In this document: in pieces, positions 24,569 through 34,964 of the stretch | How the letters are laid out: the number at the start of each line of letters is the position of its first letter | Position numbering within the stretch: position 1 is the first letter of the stretch | Source: Alteromonas sp. C1M14 | GTDB taxonomy: Bacteria; Pseudomonadota; Gammaproteobacteria; Enterobacterales; Alteromonadaceae | Assembly (NCBI RefSeq): GCF_018860965.1 | Contig: NZ_JAHKQF010000002.1 | Span: 186,001 to 250,000 of the forward strand | Reading direction: 5' to 3' | Length of the DNA: 64,000 nucleotides | Made by a program: the position numbers and the translations under genes | Notes under the pieces: model-generated | Told to the model about the DNA's origin: nothing | Seen by the model: the letters and a program-made list of their open reading frames with translations, nothing else | The model's database searches: none

Positions 24569-26500
24569 TTACTGCTGAGTGTCTTCCAGCATGCTTTCTA
24601 GTTCATCCCAGCGCGCATATTTCTGGGACAGAGTTTCTTCTGATTCAGCGAGTTCAGCAAGTATTTGTGCTGTACTCTCATTTGACTGCTTAAAAAATTC
24701 AGGATCATTTACATGTTCTTGAAGTTCATTAACCCGCCCTTCCCACTTTTCTATTTCGGCTGGTAATGAGTCCAATTCCCGCTGATCTTTATATGATAAC
24801 TTCTTCGCTTTGCGTACAGAAGGCTTTGGCTTAGGACTACTACTTTGCGTAATAGTTTCATCTTTTACGTTGTCTTTATCTTTACTTGTTGGCTTCTGGC
24901 CATTTTGCTTATACCAGGCTTCAACATCACTAAAGCCGCCAACAAATTCTCTAAGTGCCCCGTCGCCTTCAAAGACTAAGCAACTGTTAGCCACATTATC
25001 CACAAACTCACGGTCATGGCTAACCAGTAAAATGGTGCCTTCATAATCGTTCAGCAAGGTTTCTAACATTTCCAGCGTTTCTACATCCAGATCATTGGTG
25101 GGTTCATCGAGCACCAATAAGTTGCTGGGTTTTAACATAAGTTTGGCCAGCATTAAACGGTTCTTTTCACCGCCTGAAAGCGACTTAACGGGTGCGTTGA
25201 CCCTATCTGGTGTAAACAAGTAATCTTGTAAATAACTGATCACGTGCCGTGGATGACCATTGACCATGAGGTCTCGTTTGCCCTCACCGACAGCATCAAT
25301 GACGCTTTCTTCAAGGTTTAAACCCAGTCGGTGCTGATCAAAATAAGCCACATCAAGGTTAACGCCTTGGCGCACTGTACCAGAATCTGGGGTAATTTGT
25401 CCTAGTAACAGTTTGATAAGTGTTGATTTTCCACTACCGTTAGGACCAATTAACGCGAGTTTATCTCCGCGCATTACATTTAAGTGCAAATTACGCACAA
25501 TGGGTTTGTCGCCATAGGCGTAAGAAGCATCTCTTACTTCAAATACCATTTTGCCGGAACGAGCCGCGGTATGTTGTGCCACCACTGCATTACCTTGGGT
25601 CTCTCGGCGGGCTTTTCGGGTATCTCGTAATTTTTTTAGTGCCCGCACTCGGCCTTCATTGCGAGTTCGTCGTGCTTTAATCCCTTGACGTATCCATACT
25701 TCTTCTTGAGCTAACTTTTTGTCAAATTCAGCATTTTGCGCTGCTTCAACCTCAAGGTCCTGCTGTTTTTTCTCTAAGTAGGTGGCGTAGTTTCCGGGGT
25801 AACTTATCAAGCTCCCCCGATCTAAGTCCACAATGCGGGTTGCCATTTGCCGGATAAACGCCCGGTCGTGGCTAATAAATACAATTGCCCCTTGGAAGCC
25901 CGTTAGACTTTGCTCCAGCCAGCGGATCATTTCGATATCCAAGTGGTTGGTAGGTTCATCGAGTAATAATAAATCCGGTTGGCGCACTAAGGCGCGAGCG
26001 AGAGCCGCTTTTCGTCGCCAACCGCCCGATAACGTGGATAACGACATATCCGCGTCCAGTTTAAGCATGGTCAGGGTTTGTGCAATTTGCTGTTCAAACT
26101 GCCAAGCGTCTCGACTTTCAAGGGTTTCTTGTAAGGTCTGCAAGGTATTTAAGTTGGCTTCGCTGGGGTCATCGGCCACTTTTCGGGTTTGATGGAAGTA
26201 TTGTTTTAAACATTCACCCACATCAGCTAACCCTTCTGCCACATAATCGAACAGCGAAATATCCACTGTTTGTGGAGGGTCTTGTTCCAGGCGCGCCACG
26301 ACGGTTTTGCTATCGATAATACGCTGGCCGTCATCGGCAATGATATCGCCGGCGAGCACTTTCATTAAGGTAGATTTACCGCTGCCGTTGCGGCCCACAA
26401 GACACACCCGCTCTTTGGGGTGCACTACCAGTTCGATGCCGTCTAGTAGCGGTGGGTCACCATAAATAACCGTGGTATTTTTTAGCTGTATAACACTCAT
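24569..26500 (-). CDS. uup: ABC-F ATPase Uup
   Basis: A cytoplasmic ribosome-associated ABC-F protein of 643 residues with no membrane segments. There are two ATPase domains: Walker A GRNGSGKST (about 36) with signature LSGGWRRKAALARAL, and GPNGSGKST (about 350) with signature LSGGEKNRLMLAKL. A linker rich in Arg/Lys separates them. The charged C-terminal extension (from about 540, predicted coiled coil) is the Uup DNA-binding domain. Uup is tied to ribosome assembly, translation and transposon precise excision. Its ATG overlaps the stop of the glutaredoxin gene (ATGA), so the two are translationally coupled. Confidence 0.95.
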   Translation of the reverse strand: MSVIQLKNTTVIYGDPPLLDGIELVVHPKERVCLVGRNGSGKSTLMKVLAGDIIADDGQRIIDSKTVVARLEQDPPQTVDISLFDYVAEGLADVGECLKQYFHQTRKVADDPSEANLNTLQTLQETLESRDAWQFEQQIAQTLTMLKLDADMSLSTLSGGWRRKAALARALVRQPDLLLLDEPTNHLDIEMIRWLEQSLTGFQGAIVFISHDRAFIRQMATRIVDLDRGSLISYPGNYATYLEKKQQDLEVEAAQNAEFDKKLAQEEVWIRQGIKARRTRNEGRVRALKKLRDTRKARRETQGNAVVAQHTAARSGKMVFEVRDASYAYGDKPIVRNLHLNVMRGDKLALIGPNGSGKSTLIKLLLGQITPDSGTVRQGVNLDVAYFDQHRLGLNLEESVIDAVGEGKRDLMVNGHPRHVISYLQDYLFTPDRVNAPVKSLSGGEKNRLMLAKLMLKPSNLLVLDEPTNDLDVETLEMLETLLNDYEGTILLVSHDREFVDNVANSCLVFEGDGALREFVGGFSDVEAWYKQNGQKPTSKDKDNVKDETITQSSSPKPKPSVRKAKKLSYKDQRELDSLPAEIEKWEGRVNELQEHVNDPEFFKQSNESTAQILAELAESEETLSQKYARWDELESMLEDTQQ

Positions 26501-26730
26501 GATAAAAACATTTCTGCCTGCTTGACGTCAAACGGCCAGCCAAGTTCGGCACCGTTGTCCAGACGTTTGATAACGGGGATCCGGGCCCCATAGAGATGAT
26601 ACAGGTTCGCATCATCGCGGATGTTAATTTTGGTAATTTGCCATGCCTGTGCTTGGGGTGTTTGCGTTAAAACGTCATCGGCCAATGTACACAAATGGCA
26701 CATGGGACCGGTATAAAAAGCCAGTTTCAT
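26497..26730 (-). CDS. Glutaredoxin-family protein (DUF836)
   Basis: A thioredoxin-fold protein of 77 residues with CHLC (Cys11, Cys14) in MKLAFYTGPMCHLC, cis-Pro region ARIPVI, and a short C-terminus (GWPFDVKQAEMFL). It belongs to the small glutaredoxin-like DUF836 group that accompanies rlmKL and uup in many gammaproteobacteria. A longer frame starts at 26748, but MKLAFY is the family start and its ATG overlaps the rlmKL stop as ATGA (26727-26730). The same 4-base overlap occurs with uup downstream. Confidence 0.85.
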   Translation of the reverse strand: MKLAFYTGPMCHLCTLADDVLTQTPQAQAWQITKINIRDDANLYHLYGARIPVIKRLDNGAELGWPFDVKQAEMFLS

Positions 26731-28829
26731 CGCGTCAGCACCCAGCATTTGTGAATGGCGGCGTTACGGGCAAAATCTTCAGGTATGGTTTGTTGGGTTA
26801 TATCGGTAATCGCCGTATAGCCAAGGTTTTCTAGGGCCTCATGATCGAGCTTAAAACCCCGTCGGTTATTGGAGAAAATGACTTCACCACCGGGATTCAA
26901 GCACCGAAACGCATCGGCGAGTAACGATACATGATCGCGCTGTACGTCGAAGGTGCCCTGCATACGTTTTGAATTAGAAAAAGACGGTGGATCTACAAAA
27001 ATTAAATCATATTTACCTGGATGGGTTTTTAACCACGACGTGCAGTCTGCTTGTATAAACGCGTTGGCACTGCGAATGTTGTTCAAACGCATATTTTCTT
27101 TGGCCCATTCAAGATAGGTTTTCGACATATCAACGGTGGTAACCGACTTCGCGCCGCCTAAGGCAGCATGTACAGAAACACTACCAGTATAGGAAAACAG
27201 ATTCAGTACGTCTTTATTGGCAGATTTTTGCGCCACTATTTGGCGAGTATCTCGGTGATCTAAAAACAATCCCGTATCTAAATAGTCGGTCAGATTGACG
27301 CCAAACTTAGCCCCATTCTCATAAACCGTTAAACGAGAATCTTTTTGGTCAAGCTTTTCATACTGATTACGGCCTTTTTGCTGTGCCCGTACTTTTAATA
27401 CAATATGTTTAGGATCCACCCCTGTGACAGCAGGCAAGTACAAAAGCACTTCTTGTAAGCGTCTTCTGGCTTTATCTTCAGAGACGGTCTTAGGTGGCGC
27501 GTATTCTTGTACCACCAACCAGTCGCCATACACATCTACGGCCACATTATATTCAGGTAAATCGGCATCATAAATACGATAACAGTTGGTATCCTGCTGT
27601 TTTATCCAACTTTTTAAACGTTTTAAATTTTTCTTTACCCGATTAGCAAAATCATGATTCTCGGCACTGTCGTTGCCATATTGTTTGACGTTGTCCGCAT
27701 CCAGGGTGTAATTGACTAGGCGGCATTCTAATCGGCCGTTATTGAGAGCGTATTCTTTACCTGCTCGCAATTTCATCACCCGTAATAAATCACGGTTACT
27801 GCTTAAAATGGAAAGGTGCCAGCCTTCCCAGGCGTTTTTAAACTGTTTACCCAATGCAGAAAACAGTGGAATAAGTTCGGTCAGTTCCCCTAACCGTTCT
27901 CCGTAAGGGGGATTAGACACAAGATACCCAGGTGTATTTACCCCCGGCTTAGCGGTCAGTGCATCGCCCACAACAAACTGGATATCTTTAAAAACGCCGG
28001 CTTGATCCGCGTTCTTTTTCGCGATGGCGATAAGCCTTCTGTCGATGTCTGAGGCGATGATCCGCGTTGTACAGGGCTTTTGCTGCGCGAGCGCGTCATC
28101 TAACATGGCTTCCCACACGTCGGCGCGGTGCTGCAACCAGTGAGAAAAGCCCCAATATGCCCGCTGTATACCCGGTGCAATATTGCGAGCTATAAAGGCC
28201 GCTTCTATGGCGATGGTGCCTGAACCGCAGAAAATATCTTGTAAAGGCATATCCGTATTTTCGGTCCAACCGGAACGAACTAACATGGCGCAGGCAACAT
28301 GTTCTTTTAGTGGCGCCTCGCCGGTTTTACTGCGATAGGCCCGTTGATGCAGGCTATTCCCCGAAAGATCCACGCCGATGGTCACTTTGTCACGATGGCA
28401 ACGGGCCCAAATGGGAAAATCAGCAAACTGCCTTTCCACCGACGGACGCTGATCTAACTCTTCAACGAATTGATCCACAATGGCGTCTTTAATTTTAACC
28501 GCCCCAAACTGGGTGTTTTTAATAGCGCGGTTAGTACCATGGAAATTTACACTTAAGGTATCGTTTACCTTTAGGTGTTGTTGCCAATCCACCGACATGG
28601 CAGTGTCGTAGAGTTCTTCGGCTGAATCACACCCGCCTTCGGCCAGCACCCAAATAACGCGGTTTGCTAGGCGTGACCAAAGACAGATTTTATAGGCTTG
28701 TTCTAACGTACCAATAAAATGGATACTGCCAGGTGATTCGCGACATTCAATACCGTCGCACAAGGATTCGATTTCGGTCTTCAGCAACGAATCAAGGCCG
28801 CGGCTGGTGGTGACAATTATATGATTCAT
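26727..28829 (-). CDS. rlmL: Bifunctional 23S rRNA methyltransferase RlmKL
   Basis: A fused enzyme of 700 residues. The N-terminal THUMP domain (about 45-155) and RlmL domain make m2G2445. DIFCGSGTIAIEAA is motif I and SNPPYGERLG the catalytic motif. The C-terminal RlmK domain makes m7G2069, with LNLFSYTGSVSVHAA and FVDPPSFSNSKR. The length matches E. coli RlmKL (702). It is in a leftward run pyrD, rlmKL, glutaredoxin, uup, DUF3466. E. coli has the same neighbours, with zapC between pyrD and rlmL; no zapC was found here. Confidence 0.96.
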   Translation of the reverse strand: MNHIIVTTSRGLDSLLKTEIESLCDGIECRESPGSIHFIGTLEQAYKICLWSRLANRVIWVLAEGGCDSAEELYDTAMSVDWQQHLKVNDTLSVNFHGTNRAIKNTQFGAVKIKDAIVDQFVEELDQRPSVERQFADFPIWARCHRDKVTIGVDLSGNSLHQRAYRSKTGEAPLKEHVACAMLVRSGWTENTDMPLQDIFCGSGTIAIEAAFIARNIAPGIQRAYWGFSHWLQHRADVWEAMLDDALAQQKPCTTRIIASDIDRRLIAIAKKNADQAGVFKDIQFVVGDALTAKPGVNTPGYLVSNPPYGERLGELTELIPLFSALGKQFKNAWEGWHLSILSSNRDLLRVMKLRAGKEYALNNGRLECRLVNYTLDADNVKQYGNDSAENHDFANRVKKNLKRLKSWIKQQDTNCYRIYDADLPEYNVAVDVYGDWLVVQEYAPPKTVSEDKARRRLQEVLLYLPAVTGVDPKHIVLKVRAQQKGRNQYEKLDQKDSRLTVYENGAKFGVNLTDYLDTGLFLDHRDTRQIVAQKSANKDVLNLFSYTGSVSVHAALGGAKSVTTVDMSKTYLEWAKENMRLNNIRSANAFIQADCTSWLKTHPGKYDLIFVDPPSFSNSKRMQGTFDVQRDHVSLLADAFRCLNPGGEVIFSNNRRGFKLDHEALENLGYTAITDITQQTIPEDFARNAAIHKCWVLTR

Positions 28830-28882
28830 AATATCCAGTCAATGCTGCAACCATAAGGTTACAGGCGAAAAATAAACTACGT

Positions 28883-29890
28883 TTAAAGTTCGTTTACGAT
28901 TTTTTGCACAAGGGATGGCCCTTGATAAATGAACGCAGAGTATACCTGAATCAACGAGGCACCTGCAGCTAATCTGTCTTTAGCCGTTTGAACATCGTGA
29001 ATACCGCCCACACCGATGATAGGTATGGCTCGGTCTAATGCTTTGGCAAGTTGACGGGTAACATCCAGACTCATCTCGGTGAGCACGTCTCCGCTTAATC
29101 CTCCAGCCTCATTACCATGCTTAAGATGAGAAACCTGATCGCGGCTCAAGGTGGTATTCGTGGCAATAACGCCATCCATTTTACTGTTAAGTAGCGACTT
29201 AGCGATACTGTCTATTTCTTCACCATTCAGATCGGGGGCTATTTTTATAAACAGGGGCACGTACTTACCGTGGGTTTGACAAAGTTTTTCTTGCGCGCTT
29301 TTTAACCCGGTTAACAAGGCATCTAGTGCTTCGCCATATTGCAAGTTACGTAAGCCCGGTGTATTGGGGGAGGAAATATTGACCGTAACATAACTGGCAT
29401 AAGGGTAAACTTTATTTAGACAATGAAGATAGTCGTCTAAGGCATTGACCTCGGGCGTCGCTTTGTTTTTACCAATATTGATTCCAATGGGGCCTTTGTA
29501 ACGGGCATCTTTCACCTGTTTGACGAGGTAATCGACGCCGTAATTATTAAACCCCATACGGTTAATAATGGCCCGTTTTTCCGGTAGACGAAAAATTCTT
29601 GGTTTCGGGTTACCCGGTTGACCTTTAGGGGTTACAGTACCAACTTCAACAAAACCAAAGCCCATGCTGGCGAAGGCATCGATGCATTCACCATTTTTAT
29701 CTAACCCTGCGGCTAAACCCACCGGATTAGGAAACGTAATTCCTGCTACCTTGACCGGTTTCGATACCGTGTCGTGGCTGTACATACGAGCAAGCGGCGT
29801 GTGCTGAGTACGATGAAGCCATTTTATGGCAAAATCGTGGCTTTTTTCTGGGTCACATTTTAATAGCAGTTTTTGGGCAATGGAATGCAT
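28883..29890 (-). CDS. pyrD: Dihydroorotate dehydrogenase (quinone), class 2
   Basis: A membrane-associated flavoenzyme of 335 residues that oxidises dihydroorotate to orotate with quinone in pyrimidine synthesis. The N-terminal helix ([24 protein letters not shown]) is the quinone-binding extension of class 2. Motifs include [60 protein letters not shown] (with the catalytic Ser region) and VGGIHD. The longest frame begins with TTG at 29896; the ATG at 29888-29890 with GAGA upstream is preferred. It is 53 bases before rlmKL and may be co-transcribed. Confidence 0.95.
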   Translation of the reverse strand: MHSIAQKLLLKCDPEKSHDFAIKWLHRTQHTPLARMYSHDTVSKPVKVAGITFPNPVGLAAGLDKNGECIDAFASMGFGFVEVGTVTPKGQPGNPKPRIFRLPEKRAIINRMGFNNYGVDYLVKQVKDARYKGPIGINIGKNKATPEVNALDDYLHCLNKVYPYASYVTVNISSPNTPGLRNLQYGEALDALLTGLKSAQEKLCQTHGKYVPLFIKIAPDLNGEEIDSIAKSLLNSKMDGVIATNTTLSRDQVSHLKHGNEAGGLSGDVLTEMSLDVTRQLAKALDRAIPIIGVGGIHDVQTAKDRLAAGASLIQVYSAFIYQGPSLVQKIVNEL

Positions 29891-29905
29891 CGTCAATCTC
29901 TAAGA

Positions 29906-29930
29906 AAAAGCCCTGTCAAAACAGGGCTTC
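29906..29930 (-). terminator. Terminator of gdhB
   Basis: AAGCCCTGT (29908-29916) pairs with ACAGGGCTT (29921-29929) around CAAA. The minus strand continues with TTTTTC. It lies between the stop of the leftward glutamate dehydrogenase gene and pyrD. Confidence 0.88.
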
Positions 29931-29952
29931 GTCGTTTTTGAATATGCGTATT

Positions 29953-32900
29953 CTAATGGCTAGACTTGGCGCTTAAAAGCATCAATTCACGTAAAGCCAC
30001 AGAAAATTTGGCAAATTCATGCATTGAGCTGGTTTTAAACTCAGACATCATGTGATACCAACGCTTCAACAGGGCTTGGTTGTTATCCATCCAAGTGCTT
30101 AAAATCTCATCGGCATCATCACTGTCGGGACGAGATTGAAGCAAGTTAAGGGTTATTATCCGTTGCTGCCAATCAAGCTCTTCTCGATAAGATGCACGGG
30201 CTAAGGCTTGCCAGTGGTTGGTCACACTTTGATTCGTAATTTGCTCTAGGAACCAGTGTAATTCAAGCTTCGAACCTAACTGGAAATAAAGTTTAGCAAT
30301 CACTGATGTATCGTGATTGTCAATTTCATCAATCTGAGCTAAATCTAGACTTGAGAATAGATTCGAGAAACTGGCTAAACGATAGGCAATTTCTTTTGGC
30401 ACACCATCTTTTACCAGTTCTTGGGTTTGGGCTTCTAGAGCGGCATATTCGTCATCCACTAGGTAGTCTTTAAGGTTATTCGCAAGGTTTTCAAATGTGC
30501 ATCGGTATGCTTCTATGGCAGAGTGTATTCCCAATGATTTGTTTCCATGACGGATATACCAGCGAGCGGTACGACGCATCACGCGGCGAGTGCTTTCTAA
30601 GATTTCCAGTTGGCGATCAGCATCGATAACGTTATCAAGTGCTTCCACATCTTTCCATAGCGACTCGATATTAAAAATCCCTTTGACCACAGCGTAGGCA
30701 TCGGCTATTTCGTCGAGAGTAGCTCCGGTTTCTTCTTGCATGCGAAAGACAAAGTTAAGCCCCATATCGTTAACAATGTTGTTAGTAAGCTTGGTGGCAA
30801 TAATTTCGGCGCGCAACGGGTGCTGCTCCATCTCTTCGCCAAACCGATCCCGTAACACTGGTGGAAATGCGTTAACTAAGAGTTTTCCATGGTAAGGATT
30901 TTCGGTAATTTCAGGAATATTAAGTGAATCCTTAAGCACCATTTTACCATAGGCGATAAGCACACTGAGTTCTGGACGAGTAAAGCCCCTATCCGACGCC
31001 ACACGATCGGAAATTTCGTCATCGGATGGAATGAACTCTAATTCGCGATTTAATGCGCCGTCCCGTTCTAAGCCATGAATAAACCGAAGTTGTTCTTTTA
31101 ACTGGGCAACCCCAGAGCGTTCACTAATGGAAATAGATTGGGTTTGACGATAGCAGTCTTGTAGCACAATTTCTGCCACATCATCGGTCATATCGAACAG
31201 GAGCTGATTACGTTGTTTAACCGTTAAATCGCCTTTGCTTACCACGCTATTAAGCAATATCTTGATGTTAACTTCGTTATCGGAACAGTCAACGCCGCCC
31301 ACATTATCGATAAAGTCGGTATTGACTCGGCCACCACAACTGGCGTATTCAACCCGACCAAGTTGGGTTAGACCAAGGTTTCCGCCCTCGCCTACAATTT
31401 TAGCCCGTACGTCTTTGCCGTCTACTCTCACGTCGTTGTTTGCTCGGTCGCCCACGTCACTGTGGGATTCTTTGCTGCTTTTTATATAGGTGCCAATACC
31501 GCCGTTCCAAATAAGATCCACCTCCATTTTCAGGATATTGTGGATAAGCTCATTGGGTGTCATGGCGGTTTGACGGGTGCCTAACCATTTTTTCATCTCT
31601 GTAGTGAGCTTTATAGATTTAGCCGAGCGGTTAAAAATACCGCCGCCTTTAGAGATCAAACTACGATCGTAGTCATCCCAGCTTAAGCTAGGGTTATCAA
31701 ACAAACGTTGACGTTCTTTATAACTGGTTTCGGTATTGGGATTTGGATCGAAAAAGATATGCATGTGGTTGAAGGCCGCCACAAGGCGAGTATGTTCAGA
31801 AAGTAACATGCCGTTCCCAAATACGTCGCCCGCCATATCACCGATAGCCACAGCGGTGAAATCCGTGGTTTGACAATCGACGCCAATTTCGCGGAAATGA
31901 CGCTTAACCGACTCCCACGCTCCCCGCGCCGTAATACCCATTTTCTTGTGGTCGTAACCAACACTGCCACCAGAGGCAAAGGCATCCCCTAACCAGAAGT
32001 TATATTCATCAGAAATACCATTGGCAATATCTGAGAAGGTGGCGGTGCCTTTATCCGCTGCCACAACCAAATAGGGGTCGTCCTCATCAAGGCGTACCAC
32101 ATCTTTTGGCGGCACAATTTCACCGTCCACAATGTTATCTGTGATATCCAGTAAGCTGCGAATAAAGGTGCGATAGCAGGCTTTACCTTCAGCCAAAAAG
32201 GCCTCTCGACCGCCGCTAGTGGGTAATTTTTTGCACACAAATCCGCCTTTAGCGCCCACGGGCACTATAACGGTGTTTTTCACCTGCTGTGCTTTGACTA
32301 AGCCCAGAATTTCAGTTCGGAAATCTTGTTGGCGATCTGACCATCGTAGGCCACCACGGGCTACTTTCCCGCCCCTTAGGTGAACCCCTTCAATCCGTGG
32401 GCTATAAACGAAAATTTCATATTTCGGTAGCGGTAAAGGCATTTCAGGAATTTTTTCAGGTAATAACTTAAACGAAACATAGGGCTTTTCGTTACCTTGC
32501 TCGTCAGCCTGATAAAAATTGGTACGTAAAGTGGCTAGCATCATGTCTAGATAACGGCGAATAATGCGGTCATCGTCTAGGTTACTGACGTTATCAAGTT
32601 GGGTTTTGATGGCTTCCAGTACCGTGTTTTCTTTTTTCTCACTGCGCTTTATTTTCGGGTTGAATCGTAACTCGAAAAAATCTACCAGTTTTTTCGCAAT
32701 GGCGGGATACGCTGCTAACGTATTGGCAATATAGTCTCGACTAAAAGAGCTACCGGTTTGGCGCATGTACTTAGCGTAGGCGCGTAAAATAGTCACTTTA
32801 CGGCCAGTCATACCAGCCCCTAGAATCAGGCGATTGAAGGCGTCATCTTCTAAGGTATTAACCCACACTTTAGCAAACGCATCTTGGAACAACATCTGGG

Positions 32901-34794
32901 CTTGTTCCATGTCGAAATCTTTGCCTGATTTGTGCAACATGGTGAAGTCCATCACCCAGTTTAATTCGCTATTTGCACAGTGCACTTTAAAGGGGCTTTC
33001 ATCGATTACCCTTAAGCCGAAGTTTTCCAGCATAGGTAGCACATCTGACAAATGAATGGGTTCCGCACGATGGAACAGTTTTAACTTTACAACCTGACTG
33101 TCTTTGGCTTCTTCCTGCGGGCGATAAAACAGCATGTCGAGGGTATGATCGTCGCTAAGCAACTCAAGTTTTTCGATGTCGATAAGTGCGGCTGTGGGCA
33201 GGTTTTGTTCCGTATAACTGCGAGAGAAAGCGTTATTGTACTTACGTTCCAACACCTTGCCATTCGCTTCACCGTGGGCGGCTTTAATAGCCGACGCCAA
33301 CCTATCATTCCAGGTTTTAGTCAATTCAATGATGTTCTGCTCAATTTCCTTCACATCGTATTCCACATTATTGTTTTCGACCCGAGCGATATAATGGGTT
33401 CTGGCATACACTGACTCGGAGAAAAACGTCGTAAATTCAATATCCTCTGTGGTGCCAAATGACCGCTGAAGAAGCTTCTGCGTATCTTTACGCAGTTTTG
33501 TGTTGTAGCGTTCCCGAGGCACGTACACCATGCAAGAAATAAAGCGACCAAAAACGTCCTTGCGTACGAACAATCGGGTGATGCCCCGTTCCTGCATTTG
33601 GAATATGCCGGTAATTATCTGTGCCATTTCATCCACCGGTGTTTGCAATAACTCATCACGGGGATAGGTCTCGATAATGTTGACAAAGGCTTTGTGTGCG
33701 TGAGTGCCGGGGTCATACCCAGACAGGGAACAAATCTCTTTTATACGGCTGGCCAGCACCGGCACTTCAGTGGCACTGGAATTATAAAAAGATGCGCTAA
33801 ATAGACCAAGGAAGCGATGTTCGCCAATTACCTGCCCTTCGTTGTTGAAGGCTTTAATGCCAACATAATCCATATAAGCAGGACGATGTACCCGTGAGCG
33901 CGTATTGGTTTTGGTCAGCATCAAGGGGTTCTGACTTAACGCTTCGGCACGGGCTGAGGGCGCTTGATTAGAAATCAGTCGTTCTCTATCGCTGATGGAC
34001 TTTTTCATCAAGCCTAGGCTACTGTCGTTATTTGGGATCCAACGATAGTCTCCTTCAATGGCTTTGGCATCATAGTAACGATACCCCATCATGGTGAAAT
34101 TATGATCCGCCAACCAAGATAAAAAATGAATCGTTTGTGTTTTACGTTCTTTATCCACGGGCCATGCTAACTTGTTGGCGTTTTTTATCACCGCGCTTAG
34201 CTTATTGGCCATTGCTTGCCAATCGCTGACAGCCAATGAAACCTCATCCACCACAGAATGCATTTCGTGGGTTAATTGTTCGATGTCCGCTTTGGTGGTT
34301 TGGCGGTCAATTTCGATTAATAGTACGGTTTCCTTACAGGCGGTTTTCGCTTTTTTATCGTGGCCTAAGAAAGTATCCACATTGTGACTTTTGTCTCGGG
34401 TTAACCAAATGGGGCTGTGTAACATCAAATGAGAAGTGATGTTAAGCCGGTTAAGCGCCATCCTTACCGAATCCACCAAAAATGGCATATCTTCAACAAT
34501 GATCTCCACAATGGTGTGGGTAGAATGCCAGCCATGCTTGGCGATTTCTGGATTGAAGACTTTGATATAGGGAGAGGCGTTATCAAATTGGGAAAACACA
34601 TTCCATAAACTTAACGTTGCGCCGTAAAGATCGCTGTCAGTTCGTCCGTCGAGGTCTTCATTTGAAATCGTATGAAAGAGATGATGGGCAAATTGTTTGA
34701 CGTGAGCTTTTTGCTGCCCATCGATGTTTTTTTCAATGAGCGCGAAAACATTATCAAGCAGCACCGACTGCCGTTGGGAGGTGACTGTCATCAT
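29953..34794 (-). CDS. gdhB: NAD-specific glutamate dehydrogenase, large (about 180 kDa) class
   Basis: A protein of 1613 residues, the size typical of GDH-180 enzymes of Pseudomonas and Alteromonadales, which convert glutamate to 2-oxoglutarate and ammonia. The long N-terminal regulatory part has ACT-like segments. The catalytic core has RGGKVARGGLRWSDRQQDFRTEILGLVKAQQVKN and VPVGAKGGFVCKKLP (catalytic Lys region). The NAD-binding part has VVAADKGTATFSDIANGI, GSVGYDHKKMGIT and AVAIGDMAGDVFGNGMLLS. A long helical C-terminus follows. The gene is monocistronic between its own promoter region and a terminator. It is likely used for amino-acid catabolism. Confidence 0.96.
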   Translation of the reverse strand: MMTVTSQRQSVLLDNVFALIEKNIDGQQKAHVKQFAHHLFHTISNEDLDGRTDSDLYGATLSLWNVFSQFDNASPYIKVFNPEIAKHGWHSTHTIVEIIVEDMPFLVDSVRMALNRLNITSHLMLHSPIWLTRDKSHNVDTFLGHDKKAKTACKETVLLIEIDRQTTKADIEQLTHEMHSVVDEVSLAVSDWQAMANKLSAVIKNANKLAWPVDKERKTQTIHFLSWLADHNFTMMGYRYYDAKAIEGDYRWIPNNDSSLGLMKKSISDRERLISNQAPSARAEALSQNPLMLTKTNTRSRVHRPAYMDYVGIKAFNNEGQVIGEHRFLGLFSASFYNSSATEVPVLASRIKEICSLSGYDPGTHAHKAFVNIIETYPRDELLQTPVDEMAQIITGIFQMQERGITRLFVRKDVFGRFISCMVYVPRERYNTKLRKDTQKLLQRSFGTTEDIEFTTFFSESVYARTHYIARVENNNVEYDVKEIEQNIIELTKTWNDRLASAIKAAHGEANGKVLERKYNNAFSRSYTEQNLPTAALIDIEKLELLSDDHTLDMLFYRPQEEAKDSQVVKLKLFHRAEPIHLSDVLPMLENFGLRVIDESPFKVHCANSELNWVMDFTMLHKSGKDFDMEQAQMLFQDAFAKVWVNTLEDDAFNRLILGAGMTGRKVTILRAYAKYMRQTGSSFSRDYIANTLAAYPAIAKKLVDFFELRFNPKIKRSEKKENTVLEAIKTQLDNVSNLDDDRIIRRYLDMMLATLRTNFYQADEQGNEKPYVSFKLLPEKIPEMPLPLPKYEIFVYSPRIEGVHLRGGKVARGGLRWSDRQQDFRTEILGLVKAQQVKNTVIVPVGAKGGFVCKKLPTSGGREAFLAEGKACYRTFIRSLLDITDNIVDGEIVPPKDVVRLDEDDPYLVVAADKGTATFSDIANGISDEYNFWLGDAFASGGSVGYDHKKMGITARGAWESVKRHFREIGVDCQTTDFTAVAIGDMAGDVFGNGMLLSEHTRLVAAFNHMHIFFDPNPNTETSYKERQRLFDNPSLSWDDYDRSLISKGGGIFNRSAKSIKLTTEMKKWLGTRQTAMTPNELIHNILKMEVDLIWNGGIGTYIKSSKESHSDVGDRANNDVRVDGKDVRAKIVGEGGNLGLTQLGRVEYASCGGRVNTDFIDNVGGVDCSDNEVNIKILLNSVVSKGDLTVKQRNQLLFDMTDDVAEIVLQDCYRQTQSISISERSGVAQLKEQLRFIHGLERDGALNRELEFIPSDDEISDRVASDRGFTRPELSVLIAYGKMVLKDSLNIPEITENPYHGKLLVNAFPPVLRDRFGEEMEQHPLRAEIIATKLTNNIVNDMGLNFVFRMQEETGATLDEIADAYAVVKGIFNIESLWKDVEALDNVIDADRQLEILESTRRVMRRTARWYIRHGNKSLGIHSAIEAYRCTFENLANNLKDYLVDDEYAALEAQTQELVKDGVPKEIAYRLASFSNLFSSLDLAQIDEIDNHDTSVIAKLYFQLGSKLELHWFLEQITNQSVTNHWQALARASYREELDWQQRIITLNLLQSRPDSDDADEILSTWMDNNQALLKRWYHMMSEFKTSSMHEFAKFSVALRELMLLSAKSSH

Positions 34795-34918
34795 TAAACC
34801 TTATTCTAGTCGTAAGTGCACAAAATACTTACTTATTTTCGCTAAAGTTACGCCACTTTGAAAGGGGTAATTTAACGCTATATTAACAGGATAGATAACT
34901 ATGCAGAAAACGCACAAA

Positions 34919-34942
34919 AAAAGGGCTAAAAAGCCCTTTTTT
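34919..34942. terminator. Terminator downstream of the DUF1302-RND operon
   Basis: AAGGGCT (34921-34927) and AGCCCTT (34932-34938) with an AAAA loop, flanked by A and T runs on both sides. It follows the stop of the RND gene. Confidence 0.85.
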
Positions 34943-34964
34943 GTAATTATCTATGCAAAAATAT

